DNA from: Meconema thalassinum
Taxonomy: Eukaryota > Arthropoda > Insecta > Orthoptera > Tettigoniidae
Direction of reading: 5' to 3'
Length of the DNA stretch: 64,000 bases
Assembly (NCBI GenBank): GCA_946902985.2
Contig: OX336390.1
Span: 527,576,861-527,640,860 of the forward strand
Below the pieces are notes generated by a model, which saw nothing but the letters and a program-made list of their open reading frames with translations, was not told the DNA's origin and made no database searches. Both the position numbers and the translations under genes were made by a program. Shown piece by piece: positions 33,891-44,605 of the stretch (position 1 is the stretch's first letter; every line of letters starts with the position of its first letter).

Positions 33891-35320
33891 GCTTAGGTCA
33901 CATGATCTCATCTCTTCAGTTAGCGCTCTTTATATTAGCCAAATGAACATAGCTGCAAATTATGTGCCTGCTAGTGGTGACCGTCCTGGCAGAATTACTG
34001 TCACACCCATCTAGAAATCGGGTAGTTTAGTTCGAGTCTTAACAGCGTCCTCTATAGGCCTATACAGTAATTGATTCGTTGTTTTGAAGTTAATTTCTGG
34101 AATATATGATCTTATTTTAAAATGTTATAACACTACTGGCTCTAATTAAGACACACTTTGTTGCGCCTCAGTTTGCTTCATCGGCGGTTGGTTGTCTTTA
34201 AACTTCGGGTCGCTGGACGTTCATCACAATGAAACATGAGGCCGTATGCATACTCTGTCTTGAACAGCCACCAGCATGTTACTTGGCCCACGTGGATTTT
34301 CACTATCTACCCTTCTTTTGCAAGAAGTTAACTGTTCTTTTATATCAATCCAGTTCGTTACGCTTATGCGCGCCATGATGCGTGTGGGCTCCATTTCGGC
34401 AACGCTGTACAGCCTTCCCCAGAGCGGCTAGCTGGTAAACCATGTCTTTTTCCCCCCTACAAATACAAACTGATATAAAATAAGTGAATTAATTTACGTA
34501 TTTCACAGTCATACAGCATAACTTTTCGATGTATAAGAATTACAGTTACAGTTACGCGACCAAGCACTACATTTTCCGACCATCTCGAGCCGAGAAAAAG
34601 TTACCTTACAAAAATGATAACAACTTTGTTTCTTGGACACACAAAATTTTGAAATTAATAAACCAGTTGTACAACATTCCAATGTATATTGTGTTAAAAT
34701 TTGGATTCGATCTGATGACGGGTTTTTGAGATAATAATTCTTAAATGTGATGCATGGTTGAAACACGCTTAAAACGTGCACTTTTTGTGTTCCAACTGCG
34801 ATAAAAAATATTAAAATATAAATTAAAAATTTCAAACCTACATGAACTAACGTAAAATAGAACGACGAAAATGATGATATTGGATTTTATGTAGGTCTAT
34901 TGGTTACTTAACAAGCAACCTTCAAACTCGAGTACATATAATACTTGGGTCGACAGTAAGTGTTTCGTATTAGTGCGGAGAGATCGCTTCATTCCTTGAA
35001 GTGGATGCGGGCACTTGTCACCTGCTTAGGTCAAGGGGGAGGTTTCCATCCATATACAAGCCAATATTATTTCACTTAATTTATGTACGCCCAGAATACA
35101 TTTATTTATGCTTACTACATGAGAGAGGGAGTTCATGTCGAACATTTCTAAAGATTTATGGCCGAAGAAGAATGATCACCTGACATCTAGTTGGTTGGAG
35201 TTTTTGGCCATTTTGATTTACTAACGTCATATTGAATGTGGTATTTTGTTATTTGTTTCTTGGTACAGACTGCAGCAAATATGGCTAGTGGCGTGTAATG
35301 GTATTTGGGGCACGGCTAAA
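33891..35320. other. No recognisable gene or element
   Basis: This is AT-rich DNA with short frames on both strands, including a 108-codon minus-strand frame at 34509-34835 with no recognisable domain. Confidence 0.4.
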
Positions 35321-35321
35321 A

Positions 35322-35366
35322 GGTTGGTTGGTTGGTTCCTTAGTTTAGGGGCTGCGACAACGCGGG
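35322..35366 (-). mobile_element. SINE-A copy 4, tail end only
   Basis: On the plus strand GGTTGGTTGGTTCCTTAG is followed by GGGGCTGCGACAACGCGG, the last 44 bp of SINE-A. The rest is absent, so this is a severely 5'-truncated insertion or a remnant. Confidence 0.8.
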
Positions 35367-35469
35367 GAAAGGCTGTGAAAGATAAGAGAAAACGGAATAA
35401 ATAGAATATTATCCTATAAAAACAAGTAGTTCTGTGAAGAACTATACAGCCTATTTTCATATATCCTAC

Positions 35470-36590
35470 TTATGTTAATTGTCTCTATCAACATACAAAA
35501 TGTCAGTTTGATTGCTGTAATAGATTCGAAGATATTGAGAACCGTCTAAATATTTCGGATGGTCGCCATGTTGGATTCTTATATATGTACTGTAGGTCTT
35601 ACTGTTATGTACTATTACATGAAGGTTATTGTGTAGGTGTAGTATTCAAACTTCAATCGCATGATTAGGACACAAGAAATAAAAACGAGATTTTAAAATT
35701 TCGCACAGCTGCCATCTTATGGTTATGAAAACAGGTGAAATAAATTAGATGCCAGTGGATTAAAATGCATATAAACATTTCCCGTACCAAGTTTCACTGC
35801 ACTTGGATAATTAAATCGCGAGAAACGTCAATTTAAAAAATTATATTTCGCGTCGACGCCATGTTGGATTTGTGCTCGCCAGGTTATTGATAGTCCCATA
35901 GGTGAACTTATGCTCATAGCCTCTATCAACATAAAATATTTCAGTTTGATTGCTGTAATAGATTCGTAGATATTGAGAACCGTCTAAATATTTCGGATGG
36001 TCGCCGTATTGGATTGTTTATATGTATAGTCCATTGAGTTACGTACCATTGCGTAGGTTCATTAGTCAAACTTTCAGTTCGATCGCATGATTACGACACA
36101 AGAAATAAAAACTTAATTTTTAATTGCGCACAGTCGCCATATTGAGGTTATGTAAACAATTTAACTAAATTAGATGCCAGTGCATTACAATGTGTATAAA
36201 CATTTACCGTGCCATATTTCACTGCGCTCAGATGGTTAAATCGCGAGAAAAGTCTATTCAAATGTTTCAACTTCGCTTGGCCGCCATGTTCGTTTTGTAC
36301 TTTACAGGTTTTTCAAAGTTACATAGATGAACTTGTAGTAGTGCCCTTTATCACCGCACAAAATGTCATGGTGATATCGGCAATAGTTTCGGAGATATAG
36401 AATGCCAGTGAAATATTTCGCACAACCGCCATGTTGGATTGGTGTAACGTACTAAAATTAAAAGGGCACGTTCGGGGCCGGCCGAAATGGTGCTATGACC
36501 TTACCGAGTTTCGTTGAAATCGCTCCAGCCGTTTAGAAGTTATTAGGAGGACACTCTCACACATATACACACGGACAAAAGGGGTCCCAT
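35470..36590 (+). repeat. ~430-bp tandem array, about 2.5 units
   Basis: The landmark CTATCAACATA, CAGTTTGATTGCTGTAATAG and GATATTGAGAACCGTC occurs near 35482 and 35920, with a diverged third copy near 36345. Each unit also carries CGCCATGTTGGATT-like words at several positions, ACACAAGAAATAAAAAC and TTAGATGCCAGTG. The array ends with GAGTTTCGTTGAAATCGCTC, AGAAGTTATTAGGAGGACAC and CATAAGCCTAG. Open frames through it are short and not conserved. Confidence 0.75.
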
Positions 36591-37019
36591 AAGCCTAGTT
36601 TTTTTTATAAATGATAATAGGCTAAAAATAAACACATTTTAATGGAATTATGACTTGCGGTTGTTCTGAATCTGTATACCTCATTTTATTGCCCAGTATT
36701 CAATGTTACGGAATTAATAGTTATTTTAGCTTGTAGTCGTTTGCCTTTTGGCATTCATGTTCCTCTAATATTCACCAAAAAATAGCTAATGATACTTCTG
36801 TGTTGGCATACAGTTTACGCCACAGTTTTCGGCCGGTCAGCGTCGGTTGCGTAGTCGTACAGAGGAATTGTCTGTTGCGCGGAAAGTAACTCACGTATCG
36901 ATTGCACATGCCTGAGACTTGCCGACTGTCCTCTGTACGACTGCGTGACTGGGGCTAACAGCCAAAAACTGTAGTTTAAGCTATAATTCCACTATGGAGT
37001 TTACTCAGTTTGTAGAGTT

Positions 37020-37183
37020 GGCTTCGGTGGCGTAGTTGGTAGGATGCTGAGCTTCTATGACCAAGGTCGCAGGTTCAAACCCGGCGGAAGTCATATTTTT
37101 TAGATTTTTTAAGAGCGTTAAAAATCCCTCAGTATGCCTTCCTTCGGAGGGGAAGTAAAGCCGGCGGGCCCATGTAATAAAAT
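37020..37183 (+). mobile_element. SINE-A copy 5, head half
   Basis: The head GGCTTCGGTGGCGTAGTTGG has the B box GGTTCAAACCC. The body runs through TATGCCTTCCTTCGGAGGGG to GCCGGCGGGCCCATGT and stops where the inverted copy 6 begins. Confidence 0.85.
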
Positions 37184-37712
37184 TTGGTTGGTTTGGTTGG
37201 TTCCTTAGTTTAGGGGCTGCGACAACGCGGTCATGTAGCCCCGTGTACTTTGGGTGTGTGTAGAATTTGTCTGATAACCGGTGTTAATTGTGATGACTGT
37301 ATTAGTGTGTGTATCTGTTTTTTTTAAATTCAAGTAGGGACTGCAACTTTGAATTTTCAAATAGTTCCTACTTTTGCCGCCAAACGCCACCGTCAACGAC
37401 TACTAGGCCTAGTTCAGAACTAGCTACTAGACGCCACAGCAGTCGGCTCTTGGCAACGAACGTAGCAACCTAAGAGCGTTGTTTACATTCTTAACTATCC
37501 AATTTAGTTTCACACAGGTGTAATTAGTGGAAAGATCTTTAACATGCCATAAATCTATGACCTGGGACCGCCGGCTTTACTTCCCCTCCGAAGGAAGGCA
37601 TACTGAGGGATTTTTAACGCTCTTAAAAAATCCGACGGCTTCGGCCGGGTTTGAACCCGCTATCTTGGGCATAGAAGCTCAGCATGCTACCGACTACGCC
37701 ACCGAAGCCGCT
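37184..37712 (-). mobile_element. SINE-A copy 6: left arm of a 1.1-kb palindrome
   Basis: A complete SINE-A on the minus strand, with its head at 37712 and its tail (GGTTGGTTCCTTAG on the plus strand) at the left. It shares with copy 7 head variants not seen in other copies, such as CCAAGATAGCGGG in place of CCAAGGTCGCGGG. It also shares a long body segment (GACTACTAGGCCTAGTTCAG on the plus strand). The two arms were therefore one sequence before inversion. Confidence 0.92.
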
Positions 37713-37769
37713 TAATAAAATTTATGGCATGTAAAAGAACCTTCCACTAACTAAACTTGTGTGAAGCGT

Positions 37770-38289
37770 AGCGGCTTCGGTGGCGTAGTCGGTAGCATGC
37801 TGAGCTTCTATGCCCAAGATAGCGGGTTCAAACCCGGCCGAAGCCGTCGGATTTTTTTAAGAGCGTTAAAATCCCTCAGTATGCCTTCCTTCGGAGGGGA
37901 AGTAAAGCCGGCGGTCCCATGTCATAGATTTATGGCATGTTAAAGATCTTTCCACAAATTACACCTGTGTGAAACTAAATTGGATAGGTTAAGAATGTAA
38001 ACAACGCTCTTAGGTTGCTACGTTCGTTGCCAAGAGCCGACTGCGGTGGCGTCTAGTAGCTAGTTCTGAACTAGGCCTAGTAGTCGTTGACGGTGGCGTT
38101 TGGCGGCAAAAGTAGGAACTATTTGAAAATTCAAAGTTGCAGTCTCTACTTGAATTAAAAAACAGATACACACACTAATACAGTCATCACAATTAACACC
38201 GGTTATCAGACATATTCTACACTCACCCAAAGTACACGGGGCTACATGACCGCGTTGTCGCAGCCCCTAAACTAAGGAACCAACCAACC
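37770..38289 (+). mobile_element. SINE-A copy 7: right arm of the palindrome
   Basis: A complete SINE-A on the plus strand: head AGCGGCTTCGGTGGCGTAG, body and tail AACTAAGGAACCAACCAACC. It is the reverse complement of copy 6 over about 520 bp with few differences. The 57-bp spacer (37713-37769) is itself part of a SINE-A body (GGCATGTAAAAGAACC, CCACTAACTAAAC). The 3' hairpin GGGGCTACATGACCGCG ... GCAGCCCC is intact. Confidence 0.92.
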
Positions 38290-38609
38290 TGTGTGAAGCG
38301 AAATTTGTATGTTAGGTTTGATTAATGCTTTTAAGTTCCTACGTTCGTCACCAGGCGCTGGTTGCGATGGCATTTAGTAGTAACCAAGTTCACAGCTAGG
38401 TGTCGTGGATTTGGTAGCGAAAGTAGGAACTACTTGAAATTATCGTCTACAGTCCTTACTTGAAATAGAAGCAGATAACACACACTAATACTGTCATCAC
38501 AATTAACACCGGTTATCAGACATATTCTACACACACCCAAAGTAGGCTACACGGGGCTAAATGACCGCGTTGTCGCAGCTCCTAAACTAAGGAACCAACC
38601 AACCAACCA
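38290..38609 (+). mobile_element. SINE-A copy 8, body and tail (second subfamily)
   Basis: It abuts copy 7 directly. It starts within the body (CTGTGTGAAGCG) and carries GCGCTGGTTGCGATGGC and CCAAGTTCACAGCTAGG, as in copies 1-3, not the variant body of copies 6-7. The tail ends GGAACCAACCAACCAACC. Two subfamilies therefore lie side by side. Confidence 0.85.
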
Positions 38610-39229
38610 TCAGTTTGTTGAACAGCTATTTTTTCTACAGTTTTTATATTAAGCATCCTTTTTAGTTCTAACAAAATTTAAATTATAATGTTGAATATGC
38701 TCCCCTCCTACTCAAAGGCTCAGTAAAGAAAGTAGTGGCAAAATACTTTGCCTACAGCCAGCGGTGTTGTTGGAGGATCCAGCCAGCCTTCGGGCGGATG
38801 AAAGAAATGTTATTACTTATTAGAGATGAGAGGTTATTATTTACATTTTTTAGAGGTTGCTGTCATTGAATGAATACACGCGATAAACTGTGGACTCTGC
38901 GTAAAATTGATAACGTGATTTGAGAATACTGCCAGATTTTATGAACACGAAAACCAGAAGAGGGCAGAGTTCTGAAGCCTGATGCACACCAGGGCTAGTT
39001 GAAGATTTAATCGACATAATGCATGAGCTGAGGAATAATCTCGTGACCAACGAAATCGTAATCAATTCTAAGAAGGTAAGAATCACTGCGAATGTGTCTT
39101 TGGTGCACAGTAGGACTATTTTTCGCAAAATCTATCCTGATAGTATAGTTAGACACACTCCGGCTCGTGTAATGAAATAGGAGTGACTCTAGGTCCCTGT
39201 ATGATCCGGACACTTAGCAATGTACCTCC

Positions 39230-40080
39230 GTGGCAAATCTCGCATCTGGAAATTCGGTTAGATTAAACTGCACCGCGGTCCTAATGTGAACACTAATGCC
39301 TCCGCGTATCGGGGACAGTCTCACAGCATAGTTCACCAATTTATGGACGCTGGTATTCTTTACGAATCGATGGAAGGTGGATGAGAAAGTTGGTTGTGCT
39401 TACGTCATCGATGGTGCAAAATACGAAGATCTCTCTGCCACCGACCTGTAGCATCTCCACTGTGGAGCTCGTTGCCATGAGGCTCAGCGGTTCGCACTGG
39501 AGGAGGCACGACTCCACTTATGTGTACCGACTTTTTCTGTTCATTACAATCAATTGCTTCAAGTTTACGCTACATCAGTTCGTGGAACGAATCCGAGTCG
39601 AGCTGAGTTGGGCAACACATTGCTGAGGCTACCAAGCCACATGGGAATTGCGGGGAATGAGCTAGCGAAGCAAAATAAGCGGTATCACTACCACCTCGAC
39701 CATTGGAAGTACCAGCTAGAGATATTCGCTCTCAGTTACGCCGACAAGTTCTGGCATTCTGGGAAACTTAGTGTGTAGCTGATCCAAGATCCAATAAACT
39801 GAGAGCAATCAAGGGAACGACTCGCGTGTCGGGAGCTCTTTCCGGGCATGGAGAGAGTCTTGTCATTTTGTGTAGATTAAGATAAAGATCCACACACTCG
39901 TACCCCATGGGAAGAGAGCCTGTGGAGCCGTATTCACTGTGATCCGCATTTTAACAGTGTGAGGATCTTGCTGATCTACGAAGAAACCTTAGTCTGCAGG
40001 ATACGCTCAATCTTATATTAGCAGTTGACGTGCTGGCTGCTGATCGCGTCATCCATTTTATAGGAGAGAGTGAGTTAGGG
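39230..40080 (+). pseudogene. LINE relic with RNase H-like domain
   Basis: Scraps in shifting frames suggest the RNase H domain that follows RT in I/R1-like LINEs. VGCAYVIDGAKYEDLSATDL lies in the first-strand region, and LPSHMGIAGNELA matches the usual WxPSHxGxxGNExAD motif. Downstream text about 300 bp on resembles the terminal zinc-knuckle-linked region (HTRTPWEESLW). Many stops and frameshifts are present and no RT motif remains. Clade is uncertain. Confidence 0.6.
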
Positions 40081-41085
40081 CCAGTAATCAAAATTTCCAA
40101 GTGTTGTGTGACTCAAACGTTTTGGATTTGAGATTTAAATTTGTATTCTGTCTATTTTTTGTTGATTTTTTTATAATACATTGTCTGTTTGTTAGGTAGT
40201 CAGCCCGGATGCTAGTTGGATCCTCAAAACGCACCACCATGCGTGATAGAAATCCACAAAACCCAAACAGCACTAAAATGAGACGTACTAGCCAAGGTAG
40301 TTCGCCATTGCTTTCCTCACTGAGTCAGTACAACAGTATTAACCCTACGAGTAGAACCTTGGACAACATCTACAGGCACTAGCTGTGCCACGAGTTGTAT
40401 TTTATTTTTCATTATAGTAATATTATTAAGCTACCCAACTCAATTTTTATCTAGCCAAATTTGGTATATTTAATTGTCTTAACGAGATAAGGATGATCTT
40501 GATGTTCCGTCTCTTATAATAATAATCATCAAGACACCCTGCCAAGTGCTTGGGTCTGATATTCTAAATTGAACGAAGAATTAAAACACGAGAGGAAGTC
40601 ACTTCACGATCAGGAGGACGTGACATGATAGTTTTAACCACCATGCAGTTACCCACTGACAGCCCATCCTCGTGGCTAGCTCTTAAAGACTGCAGGGCTG
40701 TGTAGTGATGCGCATGCCTTGTCGCCGCTGTGTCCCCTCCTCTAGCCGTTGTATTGAGCTACCCGTAACTGCAGAACGAGAACCCTCCGTCTCGTCTCGC
40801 CTCGGCTCTTCTCGTGAACGTGTGTGTTACTGCTGTGATAGACCTCACGAGACCAAGGAAGCTTTAGAACTTCCGTCACTTGGCCAACAGACCTTATGTA
40901 GACTAGAAGCCACTCATTTTCACCTTTCCTCGAATGTGTTTCCTCAATATATTTTTCCTTCACATTGGCGAGGGATGGTATGATATAGAGCGATTATCAA
41001 GGTTCAGTTGTCTACCGTACAATACAGCCAAACGCTTAAAGCCTTCAAATCGGACGTTGTTTATTCGTTTAAGGGTTGGGGCATA
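40081..41085. other. No gene; possible LINE 3'-flank repeat at about 40290-40330
   Basis: AGCCAAGGTAGTTCGCCATTG followed by TTTCCTCACTGAGTC has the look of a dispersed insect repeat, but there is no second copy in the window to support this. The rest is unremarkable. Confidence 0.35.
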
Positions 41086-41086
41086 G

Positions 41087-41155
41087 TGATCATCAGCCCT
41101 GTGTGTAGAATTTGTCTGATAACCTGTGCTATTGTACTGTCGGTTGTAGTACATA
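41087..41155 (-). mobile_element. SINE-C copy 11, tail part (interrupted by SINE-B)
   Basis: CAGCCCTGTGTGTAGAATTT and GTCTGATAACCTGTGC are the minus-strand SINE-C tail. The remainder of the same SINE lies beyond the inserted SINE-B at 41395. Confidence 0.7.
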
Positions 41156-41371
41156 CGACTGGCTGCGTGGCTCAGCGGTAACGTCTTCGCCTGCTGATCC
41201 CAAGATAGCAGGATCGAATCCCACGCAGTCAGTTGGCATTTGAGGGTGCTTAAGTGTGAGGCAGCCGTGTCAGTAGATTTACTGGCACCTTAAAGATCCC
41301 CTTTGGGGCAAAAATTCCGGCACATCGGCGTCTCTAGAAGCCACAGTAGTTAAAAGGGGCGTAGTAGTACC
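41156..41371 (+). mobile_element. SINE-B copy 2, inserted in SINE-C copy 11
   Basis: The head GGCTGCGTGGCTCAGCGGTA has the B-box region GGATCGAATCCC. The body includes GATCCCCTTTGGGGC and GGCGTCTCTAGAAGCC. TAGTAC-like words flank both ends (about 41147-41152 and 41365-41370), a possible short target duplication. Confidence 0.8.
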
Positions 41372-41394
41372 GGTACTCATATCTGTCCTTGAGG

Positions 41395-41630
41395 CTAATA
41401 TTCGGAAGGAGGCGGCCGTGGCCTTGGTGGGAACCTTTTCGGCATTTGCCTAGGGTAGAAGCGGGAAACCACAAAAAATTACTCCTAGGATGGTCAAGGT
41501 GGAAATGAGCCCACCTTTCTTCAGTTCACCCCTAAGATCAGAATGAAATTTCTAGTTAGAGCCGGGAATCGAATCCGATCCTCAGGGTTGACAGTCGGGA
41601 ATACTGCCACCGTGCCTCGAGGTTATCTCA
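41395..41630 (-). mobile_element. SINE-C copy 11, body and head
   Basis: The minus-strand SINE-C continues: GGAAGGAGGCGGCCGTGGCC, CGGCATTTGCC, CCTAGGATGGTCAAGG and GGGAATCGAATCCGATCC, down to TCGGGAATACTGCCACC at the head end. Confidence 0.78.
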
Positions 41631-41634
41631 AATC

Positions 41635-41800
41635 GAACGGTAGGTGTGTGACGCAGCTGGTAGGCCCCTGCTGTCAAGGCTGCGGGATCGAATTCCAACT
41701 CAGACTGTCGGCATTTAAGTTATGAGTGCTTTCGTGGAAGTGATACCAGCCAGTAGATTTTCTAGAATGTTAACGAACCCTTCCAGGACAAAATTACCAC
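41635..41800 (+). mobile_element. SINE-B-related element with a different head
   Basis: The head GTGACGCAGCTGGTAGGCCC and the B-box-like GGGATCGAATTCC lead to CGGCATTTAAG, GCCAGTAGATTTTCTAG and CTTCCAGGACAAAATTACC. These echo the SINE-B body words GGCATTTGAGGG, AGTAGATTTACTGGC and CGGGGCAAAATTCCGG. It may be a head-swapped cousin of SINE-B. Confidence 0.5.
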
Positions 41801-42341
41801 TCTCAAAAACATTACCAGTAAAATATTCGTTAAACAATCATAAAACAAATCGAATAGTAGTGAATTTCATCCAAAAGGCTCTTAACGGTTCTCCTAAGTC
41901 TACTGAAGTTAACAACGTTATGTAGGATTAGCTGCAGCTACACTCGTAACCATCGTGATCAACCCAAGATTGGTTGGATTCTCTCCAGGAGGCGTCATGT
42001 GCCAGTTTCCTTGGTTATTCAAGAGCTTAAGATTTGGCATTCTATTTTTATTTTATGAGTGAAAGAAATGCTTCTCTTCAGCGTAGGTGGACTATATAGA
42101 AAAAGGGAAAATATTTTCATGGATTAGAATAAATAGATCGAAAATTCTTGCATTTATTGTATTTGATAGTGAAAAATACTACTGATTTGTTGAGACCTAT
42201 ATAGGCTGTAATGTAAATGTGTACTGAGATTTGTAACTTTACTCGGGACCGCTGTACGTGGTTCATAGGGTCATGGGTTGAATACCCCTGATTAAGGCTA
42301 TTCAAATCTAACACACTTCGAAACTACAGTAAAATTGCACT

Positions 42342-43113
42342 TGTTACGTGCCACCCCCTAGTGGCACTTCCGTTAACTGGATTACGGTGGGTAGAAGCAC
42401 AACACAAATTGTTCCTTTAAACTTAAAGAAACGTATTAGCTTTATTGCGGGCCAGAAAGATACAGCACACAATAGCAAATACAAGCAATTAGTATCTCAC
42501 TCTAGTTTCCTCTTGTAGGGAACACTTCCCTTTCACTTTTCAATAAGCCACAGAAGGTAATCACTCCTAATGAGGACCGGTGGCCTCGGTAGAAATACCT
42601 GCAACACTTCCTTGAATACACAAGCTACAGTTATTTACGATAGCCAGTCACTCACCACTACACACTGCTTCGCTGTCCGCTGGCTAGAGAAACAGCCCCC
42701 TGTGTTTTCGCAATTCACCACAATATCTCTGTCGCACTAGGTAAACACACACTCTTCAAATACAGTCCCTCCGTAGGCTTCACACTCCTTCGCTGTCAAG
42801 AGAATCAGCTTCACTAGGGTTTCGAAAGTCCCGTCACCAACAACTGTCGCTCATTTAAAAGCACGCACTAGCTAAAAAACACATAGTCCACCTCGCTGGC
42901 CAGGTCCCTCTTATATAGCAGGCTGGTGACTCAATGAATGCTTCTAGGATGTCCAGGATTCACGGCTTCTCGAGATTTCCATCACTGGCTGGGTCACGAA
43001 TATTCTGGACCATCCCTTTGTCCTCGCAGCCCGTTGCGTAAAACGCAGGTAATTCAGCCGGAGCAGCTGTGACTCACGCGGCGAGGCGACGAAACAAACT
43101 CACAGCCGTAACA
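42342..43113 (-). repeat. 3' LTR of the gypsy provirus (complete, 772 bp)
   Basis: The ends are TGTTACGTGCCACC and CAGCCGTAACA on the plus strand, giving TG...CA on the coding strand. On the minus strand it shows TATATAAG (about 42911-42918) and AATAAA (42441-42446), candidate promoter and polyadenylation signals. It is the only complete LTR of this provirus. Confidence 0.95.
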
Positions 43114-43127
43114 CCACCCCCTTCCTA
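43114..43127 (-). other. Polypurine tract
   Basis: On the minus strand AGGAAGGGGGTGG sits directly against the 3' LTR, where plus-strand DNA synthesis is primed in LTR elements. Confidence 0.88.
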
Positions 43128-43149
43128 AAAGGCTGATCGTCCCGATCAA

Positions 43150-44605
43150 TCATTGGTCCGTCTGTGTCCCTCGGTAGGCTGCCAGGCGATCTCGATGCAC
43201 GATCATCATCTTCGTCCTCGGGCTCTGCTGGATCCTGTAGACGACATCGTTGATCCGTTTCACGACTCGGTACGGGCCCTCCCAGGACTTCTGCAGTTTG
43301 GGTGACAGGCCTTTCTTCCGTAATGAGTTGAAGAGCCAGACCAGGTCGTCCTCGTGGAATCCGCCGGCATCCGCCTGCTTGTCGTATCGGGTCTTCATTC
43401 GGTCGGTCTTGATCGGCAGTCTCCTCATTGCGAACGCGTGCACGTCCTCCAGTTGGTCGACCAGTTCTTGACAATACTGGCTTACTGGGACCGGATCATT
43501 CCCAAGTCGGCCGAGGGCAAGATCGACAGGTAGACGGAGTTCCCTCCCAAACATGGCCCGGGCTGGTGTGCACCCGGTGGCTTCATGCTCGGCGGCGCGG
43601 TAGGCCAGGAGAAATAGTGGAAGATGTTTGTCCCAATTCCTCTGGTGCTCGCTGACGACTATTCGGAGATGGTTCTCGATGGTGCGATTGAATCGCTCTA
43701 CCATCCCGTCGGACTGAGGGTGTAGCGGCGTCGTCCTTGTCTTCCGGATTCCCAGCAGCTGGCATAGGTTCTGGAACACCTGCGACTCGAAGTTCCTCCC
43801 TTGGTCGGAGTGCAGCTCCAGGGGTTTTCCGTACCGGCTGACGAATTCCTTCACCAGGGTCTCTGCGATCGTCGCGGCTTCTTGGTTAGGGTGCGCATAC
43901 GCCTCTGGCCATTTGGTGAAGTAGTCGCTGACGACCAATACGTAGCGGTTCCCCGCCTCGCTCAACGGGAATGGCCCAGCAACATCGATGGCCACTCTCT
44001 CCATGGGGCCGCCCACGTTGTAGGTCGTCAGTGGGCCATGTCGCCTTCGTCCTGGTCCCTTGCTGGCTCTGCAATCGTGGCACCTCGCGCAGTGGTTCTC
44101 CACGTCTGTTCGGCATCCGATCCAGTAGAACTGCCCTCTCAGCTTCTCCAGGGTGGTCTTTATCCCTAGGTGTCCACTAGATGATCCTCCATGGACTTCC
44201 TTCAGGACTTCCTCCGTCATAGCCTTTGGAACGACGACTTGTTCCCGAGATGTCTTCCCGTCGGCGCTCTCCCTGGTACGGCAGATGAGGCCATCCCTTA
44301 CAATCAGCGAGTCCCACTGCGCCCAGTAGGACTTAAACTTTGGGCTGCAGTCACTCACAATGTTCCACCCGAATCTGGGGACACAGGCCCTCTTCCATTC
44401 GGCTATCAGTCCCAGGTCATCATCTTCCGCTTGTGCCCGCGTGAAAGATTCGCGGCTCCAGCTCCCTTGAAGTTCCACGGTAGTCCTTCGGCACTGTATC
44501 CCGGTGTCCTCCTCCCTTCTGGCACAGAAGGTGCAGTCTTTGGGGCACGGTCTTCGTGACAGGGCGTCGGCGTTAGAATGCAATTGGCCTTTCCTGTGCT
44601 GGATC
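43150..44605 (-). pseudogene. Pol, integrase part (gypsy provirus)
   Basis: The nuclear DDE integrase joins element cDNA to the host genome. It begins with the end of RNase H and the linker NADALSRRPC. An HHCC zinc-binding region follows (His pair in HGGSSSGHLGI, Cys pair in CARCHDC). The catalytic core has Asp in IDVAGPFP, Asp in HSDQGRNFES and Glu in DGMVERFNRT. A GPY/F-like module (WEGPYRVVKRINDVVYRI) and a short basic end follow. The frame is open for 477 codons from 44583 to the stop at 43150, so this part is intact in sequence. It is separated from RT by a frameshift near 44606-44612. No chromodomain is seen. Confidence 0.93.

Noticed and set aside
36209..36400. Start-like GCCGCCATG contexts in the 430-bp array as real translation starts
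   Set aside because: Frames close within a few dozen codons and are not conserved between units.
43801..44559. Plus-strand frames of about 120 codons
   Set aside because: They are antisense shadows of the integrase and RT frames on the minus strand.
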